NCBI GenBank assembly: GCA_030407085.1
Contig: CM059582.1
Span: forward strand, 72,192,001-72,256,000
Reading direction: 5' to 3'
Source: Trichopria drosophilae
Lineage: Eukaryota > Arthropoda > Insecta > Hymenoptera > Diapriidae
DNA length: 64,000 nt
Below are positions 44,859-57,340 of the stretch, piece after piece. The notes under the pieces are model-generated. The model saw only the letters and a list, made by a program, of their open reading frames with translations. It had not been told where the DNA came from and did no database searches. Both the position numbers and the translations under genes were made by a program. Within the stretch, counting starts at the first letter, position 1, and every line of letters starts with the position of its first letter.

Positions 44859-46961
44859 GGCAGGCCAGGCGTCAGACGTAAATAAACGTTAGGAATGTCA
44901 TTGATTAATGCCATCATAAAGAGGTGATTTGTAGTTAAGTAATGTGTAAGTAAATAATAAAAACGTTAAGAAATAATGATAAGTACGTAATTAGTATCAA
45001 ATAAGTATTAATTGTAACAGTGTTCTTTTCATGTCACCTGTTACAAATAGAGTTGAGAAAATTCTCTAAGCGTAATGGTTGAAGGGGATTCATTAAAAAC
45101 TAATATTAACTTGATTAGATTGTTTTTTTAACGACTTATTCATTCATAATTATTTTTAAGTAATATCTCCTGGTGAACTGACGTACTCAAATCCATGTCC
45201 GAATCTTATACCTGAAATTAATTAGTTGATTAATGTTTTTATACTTCTGATGTACGAATCGGTGAGATAGGATGCAACCTGACTGCAATAATATTTCGTC
45301 ATTAGCAATGGAATCATCAAATTTTTACGAAATCTGATCGACCACGCAGATGCTTCAAGGAGTTGTGTTATCAGCACGTCAATGGACACATTCTATTGGT
45401 CCACTTTTTGGCATTATTCAGTGGAGGATACATTTGGACATTTCTGATAACTTTTCACTTCTAACGCGTCGAAGTCCTCTGGATTCCAATTTGTCGTTCT
45501 GTATCGAAATTTACCGGTTTCAATAACCGAATAATTTAATCTTCTGCAGGTTTAATAGTGTTGGTATTCGGACGGTAAAGCAGAGCGCTTAGATACCGAA
45601 CATATAATCTGTACGGATCAGTCTGATCAGACTTCGTTCAGCGATCACGCTAACATGTCCGGTAAATTAAATTTCGATTTTCTGTAATATAAATTCTTGC
45701 CGATTCGTACCGTTATGATTTATTGTTCGTTACGCGAAATAATATCCTCCAACAAATTATTTAATTGATTGTTTCGAGAAAATACCGATTCCTCGCAATA
45801 AATTCGTTGTTAATGAATAGTAGCGAATGTCTTACCGCTACTGCAATTAGTCAAAGTAATAAATATTCAAATTCCGGTGTTTTCTGCCAAAATGACAACC
45901 GAATGCATTTTATAAGGAAGGGATTTTAGAACCACAAAGCTGTAAGTCTTTCAAGTATTCATTTGATCCCGTACGCGTCGTGCTATGCCGATATTATTTC
46001 GAACGACATATGCAGCTTCGCTGAATTTAAATGTTCGCCGGATTGGAGTGCACAGGATGAAAAATAATAAGTGATGTACTTATTATCAATTTTTCAATCT
46101 TTATTGAGCGCGTAGGTACGGCCATACACTACACGAGGTGAGTCTTATGTTCATGTGGCCGCATTCGAATGCTCGGATATTAATGACTACAAATGCCGGA
46201 TTATAAAATACATGTTGTTGTAAGCGAGGGCGACAATTGCCCTAACGAAGCGATGACTTTCGTGAGGGCTACGATCACGAAAACTCCGGATGCCGATCGC
46301 GGAGAAATATGCAAAAACGTGCGGATTCCGATTACGTAAAAGCAGTACAGAGGTGTGCTGACAACTGAACTCTCAAAATGCGGAAGTCTCTTTTAGTCCG
46401 AAATATCGGACTATTTATTTGGCGCGAATTACAAACTTCAAAACAAGGCGTAATCAAAATAATTAAAAGTCGGTAATTGCAACAATGTATACACTTACGA
46501 GGAATATGATTCTCGCCGACGCACAGAGATACCGCACAAAGTGCCAGTTTCACAGCAGAATATTAGAATCACGGTAAACTAGATGGCGATTGTCGTTCAC
46601 ACGCCAACAGAGCCCAAAATTGGTTTATCTATTTTATTGAATAATTTATATCTTTACTTCTATTTAAGAATTGCTTTGTATTATTTATTTTACCTTTCCT
46701 GTATTCTTACTATTTGTGTGGATTTTCGTTAGTCGAATTAACATTTTGTTTTTCACTCTTTCATTAAACATTCAATTTACTTTTAGTTACCAAATGTAGA
46801 AAATTCCCGAAGGTAAGGGTCATGTTTTAAACAATAGTGCCGTTATAAATGGCACCCGAACTAAAATATGTAGTAAATCATTGATATCACATTTTTTTTC
46901 ATATTTCATTACAGAAAACAAATTAACAAAAAAGTAATAATGAGGAATCAGATATGGTTTG
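44859..46961. other. AT-rich stretch, nothing recognised
   Basis: Open frames are short and without motifs; no repeat family was recognised. Locally GC-richer patches near 45540-45660 and 46220-46340 could be old transposon pieces. Confidence 0.45.
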
Positions 46962-47210
46962 TTAAAACGAACCACGCTGTCTGTTTGCCATTTTCGAGGT
47001 ATTGTCTTCAGGCAGAAATCGAGCCATGGCCGATGCTGTATTTAATGTGGGTTTCTGCAGTTTCTTACATTCTCGACAAATGTAAGTATGGCGCCATGTA
47101 AGACGACCTGCAGCTCTCGCAATGGTACTCACCTGTACTCGGACAAGCTCGTTGAGAGCTTTTGAGACACCTAGATCGAGGTGGAAGGTTGAGGGTAAAA
47201 TATCAAGAAT
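46962..47210 (-). other. Hypothetical open frame without start codon
   Basis: About 82 codons are open on the minus strand, ending at TAA 46964-46962. The middle reads GVSKALNELVRVQVSTIARA and TYICRECKKLQKPTLN, with a single C-x-x-C. A strong donor-like CAG|GTGAGTACC sits inside the frame (about 47140), so part of it could be an exon end. Family unknown. Confidence 0.2.
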
Positions 47211-48167
47211 AAAAATAAATATAAAAAGCTGGGAAAATCATAAATTAGTTGAAAAATATAAGAATACCGGTAGCAGAGTTTTGAATATTACTAATATTGG
47301 TACTTTTTAATGTTTCATGTTTTAATTTATTATTAGTGTTAAGTTTTATATTTATGACGGATATTAGAGTAGTGCATGTGTAATACATATAGTGATTTAA
47401 TGGGTTCAATTTAAGTAGGTAGAAAATAACCGGTATAAATTAATAAAAGTTAATTTAGAAAACGAGAGAAATCAATAAAAAGAAAAGTAACTGTGAAAGA
47501 GATGAGAATTTTTAGAGGAAGAGTTTAAAACACATAATTGAAAGTCTAAAACGTTCTGCATTGATATTAACTTATTAAAACTGTGAACGTCCTAAGTTAC
47601 TTTGTATCAGTCCTGGAAATCATAAAAGTTAGAAAAATTAACGGTGCAAATAATTGCAAACGAGAGTCGATGTTCATTTTTCAAATTTGAACACCGGTAA
47701 ACAAAGATAAAAGTTCGACGAAAAGTTCAAACATTGTTTACCGCGGCCGGAAAGAAAAGGGTGATCGCGGCGATAATACTGAGAATACGAAAGTAAACAA
47801 CGGCCTTGAATATCGAACTGGTTTAAAAATAAAAATAATAGAATAAGGTAACTTAAAAGCTTTTAAACTAATTTTAAGTAATTATTATCGGTAAATTAGT
47901 GATTTAAAAACAAAATTTCTCGCGTTAATTGGTTTCAATGTTTAGTTGATATTCGTTTTAATTAGAATTCAATAGTTTATTCAAATTTTTAAAGTATATT
48001 AAGGTTGAACGTTCCCCCAATGATATACCGATATTTTATATACAATTATAGAAATAAGTTTTTGAACTAAATGAGAGAAACAAAAGTAAACATCCAATGT
48101 TGACATTAGCAGGAGTAAATGTTCTTCGATCGACAACAATATCCTGCGCACGAAATGTAAATAAAAA
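47211..48167. other. AT-rich stretch, nothing recognised
   Basis: No gene or clear repeat found. A slightly GC-richer piece around 47690-47800 has no coding signature. Confidence 0.4.
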
Positions 48168-48680
48168 TTAACTCTTGAGTAGAATAGGTTGCCTTCTGGT
48201 CAGACACCCCCCCCCCCCCCCCCCTCCCCCTGGCGCCAGACATTGAGGTAGATCACGGTTTGTTATGAGGTGTGTGAGGCATACATTATCATATTCCACG
48301 TAAACTATGCAATTCACGGTGTTTACTAAGGCAGCAACGAATCGTACTTCTATGCGTAGACAACCGCTCTTTACGAGGTTCCAATTAGTAACGCAACTTG
48401 CGGAAAGATCTGATGTCAAATCAAAAACAAGTATGCAATAACCGTTAGCGAATTCTTCTCTCGAGATTTCGTTTCCTTCATACATAAAATGAATGCCGGT
48501 ACCAGAAAATAAGATGTGATATGCTTCTACGAAAAGTTTAGAATTTTCTTTAAAGTTTGGTTGAAGGGGCTTGCTCGGAATTTGCGTGCCATCAACGTAT
48601 AGCGATAAAAAGTTTATACCATAATTTTGAAAATTGAACGGATTAAGAGGACGATCTCCATTGGGAAAAGTAAACTCGTA
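48168..48680 (-). pseudogene. Polinton/Maverick major capsid protein, C-terminal fragment
   Basis: One continuous minus-strand frame carries FTFPNGDRPLNPFNFQNYGI, LSLYVDGTQIPSKPLQPNF, FVEAYHILFSGTGIHF, GYCILVFDLTSDL and GCLRIEVRFVAALVNTVNCI. This matches the C-terminal jelly-roll part of the double-jelly-roll capsid of Polintons, often annotated in insects as an F54H12.2-like protein. Similarity ends at about YVEYDNV (48285). Sequence then runs into a poly-C tract near 48207-48230, giving a glycine run before the stop. The N-terminal jelly roll is missing. No other Polinton gene (polymerase B, integrase, ATPase) is visible nearby, so this is a decayed fragment. Confidence 0.7.
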
Positions 48681-49184
48681 TTACGTATGCGTCATCCAGA
48701 TGCCATTTGCAGGCAGATTCGCTTCGCCGCGCAGTGTTGCCGATCTCTCGGAATTGCACGATTCGCGTTTTCCGAAAAGTAGTCAGCTTTCTTTGCGCAA
48801 GTGAACCATAATTTCTCGAAATTAATAGTTTTCTTACGGATTCTTCGTATGAAGCCGAGAATGCAGGCTCAGAACTACGCTTGCTTCGCCGACGAGCAGC
48901 CAAAATTAGTTTTTCATGGAATATAATTCTTTCAGTTTCTGTTGGTGCTCTTTCTCACCTCTTTTAACACTCGCTATTAACAACTTTTTCATGCCCTTTT
49001 CCTTGACAGTTAAAATTTCACCACCATCACATGATTTTCCACATTCAAAACAATCTGCCTGCTCATGTCTAAGAACTAAATAATACATTTTCAAGAAAAT
49101 TATTTTGCGGACATTCAAACAACTTCGGTGAGAGTTGCGAAACCCCTGGACAGTTTTCGAATTCACCCGGGATACAGGATACAC
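48681..49184 (-). pseudogene. Possible transposon-protein fragments upstream of the capsid remnant
   Basis: Two short minus-strand frames. 49184-48906 contains CFECGKSCDGGEILTVKEKG and MKKLLIASVKRGEKEH, which resembles the N terminus of the uncharacterised transposon-associated family seen at 1-749. 48903-48643 is basic with no clear motif. Assignment is tentative. Confidence 0.3.
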
Positions 49185-50209
49185 TTAGATATTTGTATGC
49201 CACACCTGGAAACAATCTTTATATATAATAATATATTCATCTGATGTTTCAGTAAAATCTTTTATAGCTTTCAACATAAACTTGCAGTTTTGGTGTATCG
49301 TACAAACGCAAACAGTATGCGAGCCACTAGCACTTGCAAGTTTATAATGTCGCGGTTGCAGTTGACAAAACTAACTAACAAGGGGAACCCACGGTCGGGG
49401 GGTCACGATTTTTGTCGGCAATTTTTGTACGTAATCTAAGGCGAAAATAAAAATATACGTGTTTCAGCGTTTTATCGAATGGGCTTTGGTTTTTATACAA
49501 TAAATTATTGAAATTCACGTTCTTATTGCCATATATATATCAACTTTGGAACGTCAGATACATTCCCCTTGAAACATTCGAATGCCTGACATCCCCATCA
49601 TAACCCCACAGGGAATTCTTGTAAACATTTAAAAAGTCGAATGCGAAGCATTTTTATATGAATTAATTTATGATTTTTGCATCCTTCCCTCCATTTAAAT
49701 GTAATTGCTAATTTGAAATTCTTGAAACTAGTTTAACGCGCAGCGGCATGAAACGGTTTTCTTTTAATTACTGTGATACCCTATTCTTATACTATTTTGA
49801 AGTACGCTCGGTCATTTTCCCTTTTAAGAAAATTTAAAAAAGAAGTATATCAAATTCTGTAGTGGAAAAAATATTTCACCCAATATAAAATACGAAGTAG
49901 GAATGCTACAAAATAGAAGACTAGAATTATCGAAGTTATCATGAATTTGATATTATAGAACCACTTATTATTTTGACGTATCATACCATATTCTAGTCAT
50001 ATATGTATACGAGTATTCCGCGACACTTTTAATATTTAGGAAACTGAACATATACTTGATAAGTTTGATATTCTGGATGAACAAAAAAATTTGTTTATAT
50101 AAAGCGGTTGTAAGATTATATCGCAGAATAGTTTGCAAAACAATTTTTGCGGTCCTAATTAAAAAAGCTCATTTTTTCCCCTGAAAGTAAAAAACTATAG
50201 GGTTGTTTC
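49185..50209. other. AT-rich stretch, nothing recognised
   Basis: No coding or repeat structure was recognised apart from a short GC patch near 49380-49410. Confidence 0.4.
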
Positions 50210-50363
50210 TTACAAGAATCTTTAGAAATAATGTTTCACAATATAAAATTACATTTTAGCGGTAATGAGGAATATGAAAATATGGGAAATTACGGACTCA
50301 CGATACATTGAAATTAACACCATAAAACTCGTGTATTGTTTTCGGAAAATAGTATAAATATAC

Positions 50364-50437
<74 letters not shown>

Positions 50438-50550
50438 GTGTATATATATATTCATTCGTACACATATATATATATACGTATATATATATATATATATATA
50501 AATATTTATACAAAAAAATCAAAATACGTTATTTCTAAAGATTCTTGTAA
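50210..50550. repeat. (AT)n microsatellite inside an inverted repeat
   Basis: TTACAAGAATCTTTAGAAAT (50210-50229) is inverted at 50531-50550. Between them lie long (TA)n runs, about 50370-50434 and 50466-50501, which create spurious YIYI frames on both strands. Probably a small foldback element whose core expanded. Confidence 0.7.
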
Positions 50551-52382
50551 AAAACTGTCCTTTATATTTTAAATAAGGTTTATCATTCATTCGAAAATTA
50601 TAAATCTCCTTCAAACAAAAGTAGAGGGGCTAGGAGGGGTCTGGCTCCCCCCACCCTACCTCCCATCGATGATAGTGTGATGGAAGAATTGCGCAAGTGG
50701 GTCGTAAGAAGGTCAGGAGTGAAAGGAGGTTATTATAAACAATTTCATGTATTATTATTATAAATTTCGAAAGCTGTGAAGGTCGAAAAACATAGGTAAT
50801 TTAATGCGTTGAATTGTCTAATCAAAAGAGAAGGTACAGGTCAACCAATGTTTATGAATTCATTAGATATTGTTATTAATAAAATGTTTTTACATTATCG
50901 TTGAAAATGACGTCTTTCTAATGCTTGATCTTAAGAAATTAGAACATAAATATTGAAAAGTACTGACGGTTACACATTACTATTGTCATATGAGGAATGT
51001 CGAAAAAAAATTGCAAAAGCAATTCATTAAAGGGTAGCTATTGCTACATCATAGTCGAATCTCGATACCTATGTGGAAATACAGCGTAGGCTAGGAACCG
51101 TATTTTGAAAGTGAACGTAAAATTCTAATAATGACCTTTTCCTCCTGCGTTCTACTACCATCCCTCTCGTTCTCTCGTACTCTTTGTTAGATCCATTAAC
51201 TTCAGCATTATAGCATTTTCACGGTCATCGTCATCTCCGATTACCCGCCGATCATTTTCACCATATATTTTTTCATGTATACAGGTTCAGACGCGTTTAA
51301 AGTCATTGCGCAATTTCATCAAAAGATATACGAAGTAACACATATTCTCTTTCCAAAATTTTTAAGCAACCTCCGCCATAATAGAAAGGAGATGACCTCA
51401 GTTCCGTATTTTATCTATAGGAATGACCTGGTGGGTTACCCGTAGGCCAACACACACCTTCGTTAACAAAGGTAACACTAATAAATAAATAATTTACAAT
51501 AATAATATTTAAATAGTAATAAATCTCACATAATCCGAATAGCGTGTATTAAAATGTATGATATACACGGAGAACATTTTTCATCGTCAAAATCAGTGAC
51601 GGAACAAATTTACCCAAGAATAATCATGCAAGCAGCACCATCTTCTGTCATTGTACCTGAAACTATTAATTCCTAGAAGCCATTAAAAGTTTAGTGCCTC
51701 GAATATATGTATTTTGGTTACTGGCATACATTTTATTCATTACTTCACATTATTTGGTAGCTACCTATGTTCTGTGCCTGCAATATACAGGTACCGTCAT
51801 CAAAAAAGACGAAACCAGCGCCAGACAAATGCCGCGATTAGTCTCTGTATAGTAGGGATACATATGTGCACTATGAAAACCGGTGAACAGTTTTTTTCAG
51901 TGTTGAACTGATAGAAGAAGCTAGCAGTAATTAGAAAGAGAAAGGATGACACGCTTATTCCCTATGCATTTATCTATTCACGATATTTACGTGTTTTCAT
52001 GATGTTCGAATCATAGCTATACGAGTTTAGACACGTGGGTAATGTAATTAATCAGGTTCCTGACCATCTTTTAATATCTGTACAACTTACCACATCTTAA
52101 ATATCGCCATACATGTTTCGACCTGTTAATTATCCGTTGACTTTACTATACTGTAACAATGACTCTGACTTCCCATAAGTGACGAACACATACGATTATA
52201 GACTTGCTTTTAATGTAATTAATTAACCTTCATTTAATATTTCCCACCTTTAACATTTCTGAGAATAATAAGATCGAAATGAAGATGTAAAAATTTAAGA
52301 GAAGCGTGTAAGATTCAACAGCTTCTTTCTATCTTTATGCACAGTTTAGTGTCTTTTAAGTAAACAGTTAAAGGTAGTGACC
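50551..52382. other. AT-rich stretch, nothing recognised
   Basis: Short open frames only, for example 51714-51911, which has no motif. No RNA gene or repeat family recognised. Confidence 0.4.
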
Positions 52383-52535
52383 ATGCTGCCGTCTTTTGGT
52401 ATGTTTAAAGAGATTGCAGAATCTGTGTATCGCAGAATTAAATATGCGGGTGCATCTGAAATGCATGGATTCATCGTAGACTACGATGATATACTTGCTG
52501 ATATGAGTGGTTATGGAGCGATTACAATTGAATAA
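52383..52535 (+). CDS. Short hypothetical ORF (50 codons)
   Basis: ATG 52383 to TAA 52533-52535. The translation MLPSFGMFKEIAESVYRRIK continues with YAGASEMHGFIVDYDDILAD and a short tail. It is balanced in composition and more protein-like than surrounding frames. Upstream codons in frame are stops, so the start is fixed if it is translated at all. It may be a small peptide gene, a terminal exon or chance. No family is recognised. Confidence 0.22.
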   Translation: MLPSFGMFKEIAESVYRRIKYAGASEMHGFIVDYDDILADMSGYGAITIE

Positions 52536-53172
52536 GAGTCAATGCATAAATAAACTAATAATAATATCGCCATGCCAAAGAATATGAAAGTGAAATCGTT
52601 AAATATTACCACGCATCTACTGTAAAGTGAAAGCAATCTCGAGGACCCGAAATTTCTTTTGCGTAACCGTGTAATATTCATATTTTAAAGATAAAAATTG
52701 CAGCTACTGCAGATACTAACGAGCGGCTTACTAATAATTATGAATGACAATCAAAGGACATCATTTCCATTATTTCGGCTTGTGTATAATTTTATATTAT
52801 ATTATATTATGTTAAATATTATAAAGACTTGGTTCTTTTATTTGTTTACGGCATTGTGTGAGTTGCTCAATTACTGTGTAATACATACATGATTTATTTA
52901 ACACTTACATTATTGCTCTCTCACACACAAAATGTATCATCAATTTCTGCACGTTTGCTGACATGATTGTAAAATTATGCTTAACTATTACGATTTTTAT
53001 CAGTGGTTCTATTGATGATTGAGAGAGAAAAAGTGTGAAAGTGTGAGGGGGAGAGATACAGCAATATGTGTGCATAGGACTGCAATGATGAACGATTCCA
53101 CATTTATTACTTATACGAAAAGAAGATAATCATTGATAAAGCAGGTGATCGTTTAGCGTAAGGCCACATTAA

Positions 53173-54908
53173 CCCCTTAACTGTCAGGCGAAAATCAGCT
53201 TTGCGTGCCATTTCTGTCTTGGACAAAAAATTTCATTGATTTATCCTATAAATTCAGTGTTATGGTTTTGGAGGTCGCTGAATCCGAATCTAAAATCGGA
53301 TTTTCAGAATTCAAAATGGCGGATCCAATATGGCGGACGCAAGTTCGAAAAATAATTCGATTTTGATGAATGTGTATACCTTAAGGTTTTTGAGGTCGCT
53401 GAATCTGAATCTAAAATCGGATTTTCAGAATTCAAAATGGCGGATCCAATATGGCGGACGCAAGTTCGAAAAATGATCCGATTTTGATGAAAGTGTGTAC
53501 CTCAGGGTTTTTGAGGTCGCTGAATCTGAATCTGAAATCGAATTTTCAGAATTCAAAATGGCGGATCCAATATGGCGGACGCAAGTTCAAAAAATGGTCA
53601 GATTTTGATGAAAGTGGAATACCTTGTCGTTTATGACGTGTCTGAATCTGAAATCGTATTTCTAAAATTTAAAATGGCGTATCCCATATGGCGGAGGCAA
53701 ATTCGAAAAATGGGTTGATTTCTACAAAAGTTGTATCTCTCGATGTTCGTGATCGCGAATTTAGAATTTTCGTCCTGAATCCTCCGAAGAGTCCTCTTCC
53801 ACTACTGCGCATGCATAAGTGTCGTATTTCATTACTGCGCATGCATAAGGATCGTACGTCACTACTGCGAATGCATAAGTGTTGTATGTCACTACTGCGC
53901 ATGCATAAGTGTCGTACGTCACTACTGCGCATGCACAAGTATTGTATGTCACTACTGCGCATGCATAAGTGTCTTATATCACTAGTGCTCATGGGTAAGT
54001 ATCGTCTTCTTAGTAAAAACCGTAAAATAATAATGAATAATGAAATAAAAACAATAAAAAATTTAAAAATGTCAAAAGCAAAAAAAAAAAATAAAAAATA
54101 CAAAATGTAAAAAAAAAACGGAGTCAACAATTGCCACGTACTCGATTCGTGACTCTGGGTTCGGCAGAGAGCGGGATATAAAAACAAAAAAAACTGTATT
54201 ACATTTTTTATGGTGGATAATTGTAATGCCATGGATGGAAGGAATTTTTATTCGTTATAATGTATCCGAGTTTCAGAAACTTAGAGTCAGGATTCAATTT
54301 CTACATTCACCAACACGAACATCTCTTTTTCGAATTTGTGTCCGCCACATTGGATCCGCTATTTTGAATTTTGAAAATCAGATTTTAGATTCGGGTTCAG
54401 CGACATCAAAAACCCCAAGGTATTCACTTTCGTCAAAATCGAATCAGTTTTAGGATTTGCGTCTGCCATATTGGATCCGCCATTTTGAATTTTGAAAATC
54501 CGATTTCAGATTTGGGTTCAGCGACATCAAAAACCTGAAGGTACTCACTTTCGTTAAAATCTAATCAGTTTTAGAATTTGCGTCCGCCATATTGGATCCG
54601 CCATTTAAAATTTTGAAAATCCGATTTCAGATTCGGGTTCAGCGACATCAAAAACCTGAAGGTACTCATTTTCGTCAAAATCTAATCAGTTTTAGAATTT
54701 GCGTCCGCCATATTGGATCCGCCATTTTGAATTTTGAAAATCCGATTTCAGATTCGGATTCAGCGACCTCAAAAACCATGATTTACCAAATTACAGACGA
54801 ATCGATGAAGTATAAACATGTTTTTTTTCACATGCGCACATATGCGTCATGAGACAAAAATGGCACGACTTTTTTCCGCGCATATATGCGACACTGACAG
54901 TTAAGGGG
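53173..54908. mobile_element. Palindromic piggyBac-like MITE (1,736 bp) flanked by TTAA
   Basis: Left end CCCCTTAACTGTCAG after TTAA (53169-53172); right end CTGACAGTTAAGGGG before TTAA (54909-54912). About four 120-bp sub-repeats on the left (53268-53740) carry AATGGCGGATCCAATATGGC and GAGGTCGCTGAATCTGAATC. They recur inverted on the right (about 54340-54785). No transposase is encoded. Confidence 0.85.
53801..54010 (+). repeat. Seven-unit 30-bp tandem repeat
   Basis: Units of 30 bp start at 53801, 53831, 53861, 53891, 53921, 53951 and 53981, each built on ACTACTGCGCATGCATAAGT. Because 30 is divisible by three, both strands show open frames of ten-residue repeats (LLRMHKCRTS on the plus strand). 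This is an array inside the MITE, not a gene. Confidence 0.9.
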
Positions 54909-55109
54909 TTAAGATGCAGAGTCAATGTGAAGTAAATGTTACGGAAACAACAAAAACACATAATGTAAGTGTTAAATAAATGATGTATGTATTACACAGT
55001 AATTGACCAACTCACACAATGCCGTAAACAAATAAAAGAACCAAGTCTTTATAATATTTAATATAATATAATATAATATAAAATTATACACAAGCCGAAA
55101 TAATGGAAA

Positions 55110-56018
55110 GGTATGTGCTTTGGAGATATTGAAACTATATAAATGAAGTTAAGGAATATTAATACTGTGCGGAATGTGAGCAGAGACAATACGAAATAAA
55201 CTTATAATATAAGAAAGCTAATGAGATATAAATGGAATATTGAAAATAATTATAAATGTTGAAAGTGAATACGATTGAGATGTATGATGTTAGGAGACTG
55301 TTAGTGAGAGTATAATGTAATAGTAGGAAAGTAATAATGTGTATAAAATTATTATTAACTATTAGTAAGGGTTCAATTAATGTCTTGAGCAGATAGAACG
55401 TAACTTTAAAAAATACATATGATTCGTATCTACTACTCGTTTAAATGTGCACAGTATGAAATAAGACAGTAGGATCAGTATTTGAAGTGAAATATTTAAC
55501 ACATTAATATTAAAATATAAATGCAATATAGAGAGTTCGAGCAGATATATTGCAAGATGCAATAAGCAAAAATTAAACACGATATTTTGAAGGGTACATA
55601 TTTAATATTGTGAGGAATTAAATGTAAGATAAGGAATTAGATACGTACCGATCTACATTAAATAATATGTTTATTATGAATCTAGTTGACAGCAAACTTA
55701 TGACTTATAAAGAATCATACTAATAACTGTGAATGCTTTTGCCTATATTTACGAAACTCCGTAATAGTGTGGGTAAGAAATTTCAGACACTGGCAATTAA
55801 TGGTACTGATCTCAATTTGTTGCGTTTGCACCTTTGGTCAAGATGAAACTAAAGAAGCATTATTGTCATCAGTAACGTGAATGCCTTCAGATTTAAGAAA
55901 ATATACAACGTATTGTAAAGGTGTTTCAAAGCTCCGATGTACTAGATGCCTATAATTAAGAGTGCTCTCAAATGTTTCCGGAAGTCAGAATCGACTGAGG
56001 CGACCTCCCAAAATTTTA
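55110..56018. other. AT-rich stretch, nothing recognised
   Basis: Anonymous DNA up to the AAGG duplication of the second Gypsy element. Confidence 0.45.
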
Positions 56019-56022
56019 AAGG

Positions 56023-56272
56023 TGTGGGTGGTTGCGGGGTCAAGGAAACCACAGCAGTAAGACACCACATATCATTGTATTTATTTTAGCAGTTATTGAT
56101 GGACACTTCCTTACAACCGACTCGCGCGCGGTAACTGAACATCACAGGATTAAGCACATACGTAGATACTAATAGGTGTGGCTAATCGCAGCAGACTGAC
56201 TTCTTAATCGCACCGGAAATTTATCTATAACATTGCGCTATAGTGGGGGCAGCCGCAAGGCGCATCCCCACA
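56023..56272 (-). repeat. 3' LTR of the second Gypsy element
   Basis: The minus-strand polypurine tract CTTCGGGGGGAATA precedes it directly (56273-56286). Confidence 0.93.
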
Positions 56273-56412
56273 TATTCCCCCCGAAGTTTTATCGCGAGGT
56301 AATAAAAAATAAAAAGTGTACCTCTTCTACTAATTACATATGAAACATTACTTAAAAAATATTTGGTTTTTGTCGCAGTACTTATAGTTATACAAATAGT
56401 ACGAAAACTTAA

Positions 56413-57340
56413 CTAGTTAGTATTTTTATTTTGCTTAAAGGTCCCTTTTTTTCTTGAATAAGTTCTTACCGGCGAGGGTTGATTTATTTCTAAGTCTAGC
56501 TGACTGCCTAAATTTGGAGTTACGCGAGTCATACTTGAATTGTCACTATTATTTACATTCGCTGTCGGCAATATATTTGGCGGATTTTTTGGAGATATAA
56601 AAACCGATGAATCGCGTACAATATGAGCCGGTTTAACATTTTCTATAGATACGCGCCGTAACGAGCCGTTTACATCAATTTCCATAACGTGATCAGAAAT
56701 GCGGTTAGTAACCTTATGTGGTCCGGAATATGGAGGCTCAAGTGATTTCTTTGATCCAACGCGTAAAAATACGTGAGAGCAATTTCGGAGTTCTTTATAA
56801 ACAAAAACGTTTCGTCGGTGCCTATGTTCCACTGGGACAGGTTTTACACTTCGCATATGTTCGCGGAATTCCTCTATGAATATTCGTGGATTCGGAGCGA
56901 AATCGTCTGGGAGAACGAACTCGCCCGGTATGCGTAGTGTGGTTCCATACACAAATTCGGCGGGTGACGAGTCGCAATTCATCACACAAGTTCTAAGTCC
57001 TAGTAGAACTGTGGATAAAACACTCGTCCAATTGCAAGTAGCGTGACACATGATAGCTGCCCTTAATGAACGGTGCCAGCGTTCTATCATACCATTCGAT
57101 GAAGGATGGTATGCAGTCGTGCGATTTCGAATGCAACCGATCGATTCAAGGAGAGCATCTAATAGTTGAGACTCGAACTGACTGCCCTGGTCAGTAGTGA
57201 TGGTTTCTGGGGAACCAAATCGAGTTATCCAGTTATCGATCAAAGCTCGACAGACAGTGCTTGCTTCGATGTCTCGTAAGGGAATGGCTTCAGGCCATCG
57301 CGAAAAGCGGTCTATGATGTCTGTGTAATCACATGTCTTG
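56413..57340 (-). pseudogene. Gypsy 2 integrase core and C-terminal domain
   Basis: Minus-strand motifs: TTDQGSQFESQLLDALLESI (second catalytic Asp), TTAYHPSSNGMIERWHRSLR (catalytic Glu), LLGLRTCVMNCDSSPAEFVY, and a chromodomain-less C terminus with FLRVGSKKSLEPPYSGPHKV and the final RRVSIENVKPAHIV. The first catalytic Asp lies just upstream in another frame (DIIDRF, about 57325-57310). The open part is 276 codons and ends at the stop 56413. Confidence 0.88.

Larger units (their letters stand above)
52764..55109. repeat. Large inverted repeat, 150-bp arms, surrounding a second TTAA element
   Basis: Arms 52764-52913 and 54960-55109 are reverse complements with only a few mismatches (for example TTACTGTGTAATACATACAT against its complement). 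The TTAA-flanked element at 53173-54908 lies between them, off-centre. The outer palindrome was probably an older foldback element or hairpin locus that received the inner insertion. Confidence 0.8.

Noticed and set aside
50298..50572. Open frames of YIYI repeats on both strands
   Set aside because: Translation of an (AT)n microsatellite.
53669..54232. 187-codon minus-strand frame and 140-codon plus-strand frame
   Set aside because: They are the two readings of the 30-bp tandem array inside the MITE.
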